Source of the DNA: CAYFJO01 sp964343305
Lineage (GTDB): Bacteria > Planctomycetota > Planctomycetia > Pirellulales > Pirellulaceae
Length of the DNA stretch: 11,472 bases
NCBI GenBank assembly: GCA_964343305.1
Contig: CAYFJO010000349.1
Span: 1-11,472, forward strand
Direction: 5' to 3'
Shown here piece by piece: positions 6,266-11,472 of this stretch. How positions within the stretch are numbered: position 1 is the stretch's first letter; every line of letters begins with the position of its first letter. Both the position numbers and the translations under genes were made by a program. The notes under the pieces are model-generated. The model saw only the letters and a program-made list of their open reading frames with translations. It did no database searches and was not told the DNA's origin.

Positions 6266-7030
6266 CTACTTTTTTCCGCGTGGCTTTCGTTTGAGCACGA
6301 CATCATTGTCCTTGCGATCAAACAACCAACCGATTGGATCGATCTTATCCCGGAGCCGACCCTTTAATCCATTAAACAATTGTGACGCGTGGCTGCGATT
6401 TCTGGCTTGCCCGTGGATGCCCGACTCGACGAGAAAATCTGGATAGTCCATTAGTCCGTTGTTTTGCACCAAAAGTTGCAGCACGTTTCGTTCTTCTTCT
6501 CCAACCAATTTCTTTCGTAACTCTTCGATTTGCTTAGACTGATTTCGCTTTCTTGGGCGTTGCCGTTTGGCACATCTGCCACTGAAACAATCGCATACGA
6601 CGTCCGGACCACCCACCCAATGAATCGTTTGTCCGGGCTCAAGCATACGCAAGTTTCGAAAACGATCTTTAATCAGCGGCAATGATTCGACATGTGGTGT
6701 CCGTTTGGCGTTTGGACAAATGCTCGGTTCATCTTGCTCGACAAGAATCACGTCATGTTTGGAGATTCCAAATAGGATGGGTCTTCCGTGTTCATCCCGC
6801 TCGCCGTAATCGATTGCGTCTATTTCCCAATTTTCATTTCCTGTTTCGCCGCGTCGGGGATTAGCTGCACGTTTCGCGGATTCAGCAAACCGATCGACAA
6901 TCGTCCGAGAATTGCGATCAGCTTCATATGCCAACTGCCCCGGCACAATTTGTTTTGCAAGCGCTTCGTCGGCACCATCCAAATTGATAACACGTCGTTG
7001 CCCGTCGCCCCCAGACCTTTGGTCGCCCAT
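6266..7030 (-). CDS. Hypothetical protein, 254 aa, with CxC-x4-C cluster and basic linker
   Basis: The frame opens at a GTG at 7099, but the ATG at 7030 has AGGAAA seven bases upstream and is the better start. The N-terminal part (1-100) is charged, with no signal peptide. A segment reading RPILFGISKHDVILVEQDE (83-101) looks like a strand-rich fold. Around 133-153 comes GQTIHWVGGPDVVCDCFSGR and C, with Cys146, Cys148 and Cys153 as a possible half-site for metal. A very basic stretch follows (154-174, KRQRPRKRNQSKQIEELRKK). The C-terminal 75 residues (ERNVLQLLVQNNGLMDYPDF, then SHASQLFNGLKGRLRDKI, then DRKDNDVVLKR) have the helix-helix-hairpin layout of a winged-helix domain. I infer a cytoplasmic, possibly DNA-binding protein. 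No named family is recognised. It is uninterrupted, in contrast to its upstream neighbour. Confidence 0.75.
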   Translation of the reverse strand: MGDQRSGGDGQRRVINLDGADEALAKQIVPGQLAYEADRNSRTIVDRFAESAKRAANPRRGETGNENWEIDAIDYGERDEHGRPILFGISKHDVILVEQDEPSICPNAKRTPHVESLPLIKDRFRNLRMLEPGQTIHWVGGPDVVCDCFSGRCAKRQRPRKRNQSKQIEELRKKLVGEEERNVLQLLVQNNGLMDYPDFLVESGIHGQARNRSHASQLFNGLKGRLRDKIDPIGWLFDRKDNDVVLKRKPRGKK

Positions 7031-7110
7031 CAAACACTTTCCTTTCAACGAGCCGATTCGCGCGGGCCGTGGTAGGAAAGTGAAAACCACCGCACCCACT
7101 CGAATCGTTC

Positions 7111-7127
7111 GCCGGGGATCAGCCGGC
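7111..7127. repeat. Short GC hairpin between two minus-strand genes
   Basis: GCCGG (7111-7115) and CCGGC (7123-7127) pair around a 7-nt loop. It lies in the 133-bp gap between the terminase-like gene and the 254-aa gene. No U-run follows on either strand, so it is a weak candidate for a terminator or mRNA-processing site. Confidence 0.25.
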
Positions 7128-7163
7128 TACCCGTGTTTGATCATTCTTGTTTGCTTTCGACCC

Positions 7164-7777
7164 TCAATGGGAATTCGACTTACCAGCAGACTCGATCGCT
7201 TTCCTTGTTGCGATGGCGTCGAGGAAGGCCACTGCCTGAGCAAGTCGTTCGTCAGCGGTTGCAGGAGTTGGTTGTTCGTCATCAGGATTGCTCGGCGTCA
7301 AGTTGAATGAGAAATCCATTTCATTCCGCGCAAAGATCATTCTGAGTATCTTCGCAGATTCGGTGAATAGTCGCGTTGTATCAGCCATCGACAATTTAGC
7401 CAGCGCGTCCTTGTCGTCGAAGTTCTCACCAAACTTGGCGTAGAAGCTGCCCATTGCCATCTCGAACGTTTTTTGGGCCTGATTGACCAGCGTTGCCGCA
7501 ACATCACGCCGCCTTGAATCAAGCGTCTCTTGCCACTGTCGATCGTTGTGAGCGTCCCACTCCGCAGCTCGTTCGACCCATCGCCACCAGCTCGACCAGT
7601 TGAGTTGCCCAATTGCGAACGGTAGCTCTCAGATTTGCCCGATTTTCGTACTACTTTCGTTAGCGATCTGTTCACACCCAACTCCCGATAAACGCAGAAC
7701 GCAGCAAACGCCTTCGCCGACTCTCCATCGAGCATTTCCCACGGCTTTGCATTGGTCACTTGATCATGAGCAATCAT
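7164..7777 (-). pseudogene. Terminase-small-subunit-like HTH protein, frameshifted by a 5-bp duplication
   Basis: Two overlapping frames, 7777-7337 and 7460-7164, are halves of one gene. The first begins KPWEMLDGESAKAFAAFCVY, then RELGVNRSLTKVVRKSGKSE, the pattern of phage terminase small-subunit-like HTH proteins (GES..AF..F..YR..G..RS..KVA..LGKS). It then loses sense at QLGN. The second frame, read back past its ATG, gives WSSWWRWVERAAEWDAHNDR and continues to the stop at 7164. AGTTG is tandemly duplicated on the plus strand at 7598-7602 and 7603-7607. Removing one copy joins QLGN directly to WSSWWRWVER and yields an intact 202-aa protein. Known family members bind DNA at phage packaging sites or occur in mobile elements. 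The later part (ALAKLSMADTTRLFTESAKI) is helical. The start at 7777 has only AAGG close by. Expression of a full product would need reversal of the duplication or frameshifting. Confidence 0.72.
7598..7607. repeat. Tandem duplication of AGTTG causing a frameshift
   Basis: Two abutting copies of AGTTG (CAACT on the coding strand) lie exactly where the terminase-like gene changes frame. With one copy the protein pattern is continuous; with two it is shifted. The unit length of five is not a multiple of three, so gain or loss of a copy switches the gene off or on. Confidence 0.75.
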
Positions 7778-7816
7778 GCCTTCATTTCACCAAATTCGTT
7801 CAAATTGTTAGTGAAG

Positions 7817-8158
7817 TTATGGAGCGATTTTGTTCCCCTTACCGGGCAGCTTTACTTGTTGACCGTCTTTACGGCTGCCAAAGCGTTGCCAGACCGTGTA
7901 GTCAACATTGTGAAAGAAGAAGTGCACGGAACCGTCACCGAGCAGCATATTACAGCCATTACCGGAGTGCACCGACCTGAACGCAGAACCCATGAGTCTG
8001 TCCCATCTGGTACAATTATGACCCAACAACGTTCCTGTCGCATCGATGCTGGCATGTGGGGCAACAGCGTTGCCGCCACGCGCTTGGACGGGAGCGTTGC
8101 ACGGTGCGGCTGTAGCGGCAACACCGCAACCCCGGAAAACAACGCCCACGGATGGCAA
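7817..8158 (-). pseudogene. DUF1559 protein, C-terminal remnant
   Basis: The minus-strand frame ends FRSVHSGNGCNMLLGDGSVH, then FFFHNVDYTVWQRFGSRKDG and QQVKLPGKG, stopping with TAA at 7817-7819. This is the C-terminal end of the planctomycete DUF1559 family, which has the H-x9-DG motif (here ten residues lie between H and DG), then a DGSV strand, a (N/T)(V/I)D segment and R.DGQ.V. Full-length members are 300-400 aa, with an N-terminal prepilin-type methylation helix, and are probably exported or pilin-like. Here only about 90-110 residues remain, and no type IV pilin helix is found upstream before the sulfatase gene at 8453. The start given (TTG at 8158) is merely the first possible one. It lies 40 bp upstream of the terminase-like gene on the same strand. 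Confidence 0.65.
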
Positions 8159-8452
8159 GGCCGTCCCACGGATCTGACAGAAAAACCGGATGGACAGGGT
8201 TTCGAGTCAATACCACGTTTTCAACTGGCCAGTCCAGGACACCAGTCTGGGTGGTTTCGTCACCGAAATTCCCGCCAGCCTGGACGTTTTCTTCGACAGT
8301 GTATTCGTCATATTGGCTGGTGGTGATTTGTACGACATGATAATGCGCTGCTGTGAGCCGTCTGTTGGAGAGAGTGTCTTCGTGGCGGGCATCATCCCAT
8401 TCCGCCGACTTGGAATTACATCCGCGAACCGCCAGAAGGAAAGAACATCCTC
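8159..8452. other. Gap before the sulfatase; open minus-strand frame of doubtful origin
   Basis: On the minus strand, one frame stays open from 8450 to 8016. Between 8450 and about 8170 it reads protein-like sequence: KSAEWDDARHED, then AAHYHVVQITTSQYDEY, then VEENVQAGGNFGDETTQTGV and LDWPVENVVL. It has no start codon, and its upstream boundary coincides with the sulfatase ATG. It is not in frame with the DUF1559 remnant. It may be a fragment of another gene cut when the sulfatase region was joined. I do not recognise it. No promoter for the sulfatase is evident by eye. Confidence 0.35.
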
Positions 8453-9898
8453 ATGAAAGTCACACTACGACGCAAGTTCGTCGCCGGCTTGCTTGCGGCC
8501 CTTGTGCCGCTGTTTGGCAGTTCTTCGATCGCAGACGAGGTTTCGCGCCCGCCGAACATCGTCTTGATCATGGCCGACAATCTCGGCTACGGCGACCTTG
8601 GCTGTTACGGACAGAAGCGCATCGGGACGCCCAACTTGGACCGCATGGCCAGCGAAGGCATGCGTTTCACGCAGTTCTATTCCGGCGCGGTCATTTGTGC
8701 GCCGGCGCGGTGCACGCTGATGACCGGTCTGCACACGGGACACTGTCGCATTCGCGGCAACCATCGCGATTCAGATATCCAGGCCCTCAAGCCGGAAGAC
8801 GTGACCATCGCCGAAGTACTCAAACAGAGCGGTTATGCGACCGCGGTGATTGGCAAATGGGGATTGGGCGATGAAGGAAACGTGGGGATTCCCAACCTGC
8901 AAGGTTTCGACTACTTCTACGGCTACCTTAACCAGGTGCATGCCCACAACTACTTCCCCCATTTTCTCTGGCGCAATCAGCAACGGATCAAGTTAGCCAA
9001 CCTGGTCAAGCATCCCAAGAAACTGTACCAAGCCCCCGAACTCGCCGGCGCGGCGACGGAGCGTGTCGATTACGCGCCCGACTTGTTCACCGCCGAGGCC
9101 CTTTCGTTCATCAAGAAGCAGCCGAAGGACCAACCGTTCTTGTTGTACCTTCCCTACAACTACCCGCATCCGAATTGCGAGTCTTGGCTCCTGAAGCGAC
9201 ACGGGGCCGAAGTGCCCGACTACGGCGCGTACGCAAAAGAGGACTGGCCCGACATTCAGAAGGGGCATGCCGCGATGATAACGCGAATGGACGGTGACAT
9301 CGGCCGGATTCTCAAGGAGTTACAGCAACGAGGATTGGACGAAGATACGCTGGTGATGTTTACCTCCGACAACGGGCCTCATGCAGGCGACCGTCTTGAC
9401 CCCGAGTTCAACGATTCCAACGGGCCCTTGCGTGGCGTTCTGCGCGACGTGTACGAAGGAGGCATTCGCGTCCCAATGATCGTGCGCTGGCCGGGACACA
9501 TCGCTGGGGGCAAATCCAGCGATCACATCTCGTCGCTTGTCGACGTCCTCGAGACTTGTGCCGATGTTGCCGGCGCGAAGGCTGCAGCAGGCGACGGTAT
9601 CAGCTTTCTGGCGACTCTGCTGGGCCAAGACGAACGGCAAGAGGAGCATGATCACCTGTATTGGGAGTTCTACGAGCGGGGGTCAGCCCAGGCGGTTCGT
9701 TGGGGCGATTGGAAGGCCGTTCGCAAACCGATGCTCACGGGCAAAATCGAACTGTATAATCTCCGGCGCGATCTTGCCGAGACAAACAACGTGGCGGAAA
9801 GCCATCCTGACATCGTAAAGAAGGTTCAAGCGATCATGAAGCGGCAGCACCGGCCGTCGGCCTTGTGGCGGCCACCGTCCGCAAGAAGAACTAAGTAG
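8453..9898 (+). CDS. Secreted type I sulfatase (arylsulfatase-like), 481 aa
   Basis: It hydrolyses sulfate esters, and planctomycetes use many such enzymes on sulfated polysaccharides. Residues 1-27 are a Sec signal peptide (KVTLRRKFVAGLLAALVPLF, with a likely cut at SIA-D28), so it acts in the periplasm or outside the cell. PNIVLIMADNLGYGDLGCYG (34-53) holds metal ligands D42 and N43. The sulfatase signature CAPARCTLMTG (82-92) has Cys82, which is converted to formylglycine by a maturase not seen here. Further site residues are R86, K135 (GKWGLGD), H239 (YPHPN) and D306-N307 (TSDNGPHAGD). LRGVLRDVYEGGIRVP (326-341) is family-typical, but Leu330 stands where the sulfate-contacting Lys usually is. 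The length is normal for compact S1 sulfatases. The ATG at 8453 follows AAGGA at 8436-8440, spaced twelve bases. The substrate is unknown. The gene is more GC-rich by eye than its neighbours. Confidence 0.95.
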   Translation: MKVTLRRKFVAGLLAALVPLFGSSSIADEVSRPPNIVLIMADNLGYGDLGCYGQKRIGTPNLDRMASEGMRFTQFYSGAVICAPARCTLMTGLHTGHCRIRGNHRDSDIQALKPEDVTIAEVLKQSGYATAVIGKWGLGDEGNVGIPNLQGFDYFYGYLNQVHAHNYFPHFLWRNQQRIKLANLVKHPKKLYQAPELAGAATERVDYAPDLFTAEALSFIKKQPKDQPFLLYLPYNYPHPNCESWLLKRHGAEVPDYGAYAKEDWPDIQKGHAAMITRMDGDIGRILKELQQRGLDEDTLVMFTSDNGPHAGDRLDPEFNDSNGPLRGVLRDVYEGGIRVPMIVRWPGHIAGGKSSDHISSLVDVLETCADVAGAKAAAGDGISFLATLLGQDERQEEHDHLYWEFYERGSAQAVRWGDWKAVRKPMLTGKIELYNLRRDLAETNNVAESHPDIVKKVQAIMKRQHRPSALWRPPSARRTK

Positions 9899-10031
9899 CA
9901 TTCGAGGCATGAGTGCCCGTCCTACAAAAACACGAAGTTGATTTTGGCCAGGTCCTAAAGCCATTGAATCTTCCACCGACGCGGTGTCGGGCATTCAAAC
10001 CGTTATCCACACATGTCAAGCCATTCGGCAT

Positions 10032-10238
10032 ATGGGTCTCCTGAACAAGAAGAATCCGAAGGCGACAGCAAGCAGTGTCCGATTGCACGCTTTGATTTGC
10101 GCCATTGTTGGCGCGTCCGTGTTTTTCCTGTTTTTCAAGTCGAGCTATCGAGAAGTGTGGCCAGTCCCGTTACCGGTTTGGCTATTGTTGTGTGCAGGTG
10201 TTGGCGCTCTTTGGAAATGGCAGGTACCTGATGGCTAA
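10032..10238 (+). CDS. Small two-helix membrane protein, 68 aa
   Basis: The frame opens at a GTG at 9984, but family-like sequence starts at the ATG at 10032 (MGLLNKKNPKATASSVRLHA). There is no strong ribosome binding site at either start. Membrane segments lie at 18-36 (LHALICAIVGASVFFLFFKS) and 46-61 (PLPVWLLLCAGVGALW), separated by a short loop with the motif SYREVWPVPLPVW. Small planctomycete proteins with this VWPVPLP between two helices are familiar to me, but no function is known. It follows the sulfatase by 133 bp on the same strand. The gap contains one weak hairpin (CCGAC/GTCGG near 9976-9990) and no clear promoter. Confidence 0.6.
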   Translation: MGLLNKKNPKATASSVRLHALICAIVGASVFFLFFKSSYREVWPVPLPVWLLLCAGVGALWKWQVPDG

Positions 10239-10271
10239 CACGGCATGGTCTGCGGCACGAGACAGAGTTGA

Positions 10272-10595
10272 AGACCAGATCGCTGGCAATCCCAGCGCGG
10301 TTCAAGGCTGTCCAAGGCCGATGAGTTTATCGAGCGGATTATTGATGAAATGAAGATCCGCTTCTATCGACCAAAAACCATCAAAGCATATCGCAATGCG
10401 CTGCGATCCTTTCTCCGCTGGCTTGGGAATCAACCACATCGGGTCCAGCGCGAAGATGTGCGCGAGTACCTGTTCTATCTCGTTGATGCGCAAGCCGCGT
10501 CGGGAACCGTTGCAAATCACCTAGCGGCGATCCGAACGACCTTCAACAAGTTCTGTTTGCTAGTCGCTCCTCATGGCCTCGAACTTCTGACGTAG
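10272..10595 (+). pseudogene. Tyrosine recombinase/integrase, N-terminal SAM-like domain only
   Basis: The open frame begins after a TGA at 10269-10271. Recognisable sequence starts at LSKADEFIERIIDEM and runs through KIRFYRPKTIKAYRNALRSF, LRWLGNQPHRVQREDVREYL, FYLVDAQAAS and TVANHLAAIRTTFNKFCL. This is the four-helix core-binding domain of XerC/D- and IntI-like recombinases (Y..KTI..Y...L..FL.W, then EDVR.YL..LV, then S..TV..HL.AIR..F). The whole catalytic domain with R...H-x-x-R...Y is missing. After FNKFCL, at about 10557-10560, the frame enters sequence antisense to the 3' end of the TPR gene and stops at 10593-10595. The ATG at 10350 lies inside the domain, so the true start is upstream or lost. 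It is inactive as a recombinase. Confidence 0.75.
10281..10297. repeat. Perfect 6-bp inverted repeat near the recombinase fragment
   Basis: CGCTGG (10281-10286) and CCAGCG (10292-10297) flank the loop CAATC. It lies at the 5' edge of the tyrosine recombinase fragment and could be a site the recombinase acts on or a chance structure. No second copy was noticed in the window. Confidence 0.25.
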
Positions 10596-11472
10596 TGTAA
10601 TTCGTAGTTTGTATTCAGCTTCAGTGAAATTCGGATCAATCGCAATCGCGTTGCGGTAGTGCGTTATCGCGTCATCTAACATCTGTTGGCTCGCAAAGGC
10701 GTTTCCTAAGCTGTAGTGCGCTGCCGTGAACTCAGGATTGATGGAAATCGCCTTTTGATATTGCGCGATTGCTTCTGCGAAGTTTCCTTGCTTGCCAAAC
10801 GAAATTCCCACGTAGAAATACAAAGTGGCGTTTTTGGGTTCCTCAATAATCGCTTCCCGAAAATGCCTATTTGCCTCGACCAGCTTTCCTTGATCCACTA
10901 ATTGCGTGCCGAGGTAGAAGCGAGCCGGTGTATATGTGGGGTCGACCTCGAGCGCCAATTCATATTGCTCGATTGCTTCCGAAAAGTTCCTTTGCATGTG
11001 ATACGCATTTCCAAGGTTGACATAAGACGAGGCACAATTAGGGTCGATGGCAATGGCACTGCGATAATGCGACATCGCTTGATCCGACTTGCCTAGATAG
11101 TAATATGCACTCCCCAAATTATTGTGTGCCAACCAACACGAGGGGTTCTTGGCGATCGTATCTTGCCAAAGACGGATCTTGTTTTGATAGATCGCGCATC
11201 GAGTACTAGTTGTGAATGTGAGGGTCGATACAGCAAGAAACGTTGCCAGGATGACAAGGCGCTGAGCAATTAACCCAGTTCGTCCGACGAAGTGGCATCC
11301 TGTTCCAACGGCCAGGGCGATCACACCGATGATTGACAAGTGCTGGTAATGGTCTGCGACGAATGAATATCTGAAGAAATAAATGTTCAAGAAACCGAGT
11401 ATGGGGCCGAGAGTTATAAGGTAGTTCCCCATTCTATGCGCAGCGTGAGGCGTTTGTGGATATCTCGGAATG
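10560..11472 (-). CDS. TPR-containing membrane protein (TMTC/OGT-like), 5' end outside window
   Basis: The frame is open from its TAG at 10560-10562 to the right edge. The first in-frame ATG is at 11432 (290 aa), but no stop precedes it and family members have many more membrane segments, so the start is probably beyond the window. LITLGPILGFLNIYFFRYSF, then VADHYQHLSIIGVIALAVG, is typical of planctomycete glycosyltransferase-like membrane proteins that end in TPRs. A second helix follows (AQRLVILATFLAVSTLTF), then LWQDTIAKNPSCWLAHNNLG. Five full TPR units of 34 residues come next, each ending in A...I/L...P, plus a partial sixth ending KFEAMRSD. The TPRs probably form a soluble solenoid binding partner proteins; the membrane part may be a mannosyltransferase-type core. 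The coding sequence in view is uninterrupted. Confidence 0.85.
   Translation of the reverse strand, partial: IPRYPQTPHAAHRMGNYLITLGPILGFLNIYFFRYSFVADHYQHLSIIGVIALAVGTGCHFVGRTGLIAQRLVILATFLAVSTLTFTTSTRCAIYQNKIRLWQDTIAKNPSCWLAHNNLGSAYYYLGKSDQAMSHYRSAIAIDPNCASSYVNLGNAYHMQRNFSEAIEQYELALEVDPTYTPARFYLGTQLVDQGKLVEANRHFREAIIEEPKNATLYFYVGISFGKQGNFAEAIAQYQKAISINPEFTAAHYSLGNAFASQQMLDDAITHYRNAIAIDPNFTEAEYKLRITLRQKFEAMRSD

Noticed and set aside
8465..9655. Minus-strand frames of 70-111 aa across the sulfatase
   Set aside because: All are antisense to a complete, motif-rich sulfatase.
1..11472. CRISPR array or other regular repeat array
   Set aside because: No recurring unit of 20-40 bp with regular spacing was seen anywhere in the window.

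Overview
The window looks like an accessory, decaying stretch of a planctomycete chromosome (Pirellulales-like). The case rests on the mix of families: a secreted type I sulfatase, a DUF1559 C-terminus with its H...DG motif, a TMTC/OGT-like TPR membrane protein, a DUF4062 protein of the kind fused to NACHT/WD40 modules, and several small proteins of planctomycete type. I see no rRNA, tRNA or CRISPR array. Family assignments come from motif recognition, not from database searches.

Layout. At 85-762 (-) there is an intact 225-aa protein of unknown function. Positions 763-1776 hold no convincing gene, only a hairpin and a palindrome. At 1777-2637 (+) is a three-helix membrane protein, followed 126 bp later by a DUF4062 gene (2764 to about 3757). 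That gene has an in-frame UAG at 3274 and then breaks off. The break joins it to an unrecognised gene fragment (about 3757-4090), which is fused in frame to the C-terminal three quarters of an IS66-family transposase (4091-5175). The transposase itself carries a one-base deletion near its end. The right end of the IS, near 5213, cuts off the C-terminus of a ribbon-helix-helix-like gene (5170-5538, -).

From 5170 to 8158 most genes lie on the minus strand and resemble mobile-element cargo. They are the RHH-like gene, a 57-aa coiled-coil protein (5982-6155), a 254-aa unknown (6266-7030), a terminase-small-subunit-like HTH gene broken by a 5-bp tandem duplication (7164-7777), and a DUF1559 remnant (7817-8158). 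One small membrane protein (5757-6080, +) runs against them.

A well-preserved secreted sulfatase (8453-9898, +) and a small two-helix membrane protein (10032-10238, +) follow. The N-terminal domain of a tyrosine recombinase (about 10272-10559, +) then stops abruptly against the stop codon of a TPR membrane protein (10560 to the window edge, -).

The strongest theme is rearrangement. At least three gene junctions, one nonsense codon and two frameshifts occur in 11.5 kb. Intact genes (1777, 6266, sulfatase, TPR) are interleaved with fragments. I did not find a clearly new multi-gene system. The nearest candidates are the membrane protein plus DUF4062 pair (possibly the remains of a STAND/NACHT-type locus) and the divergent RHH promoter with its nested inverted repeats.
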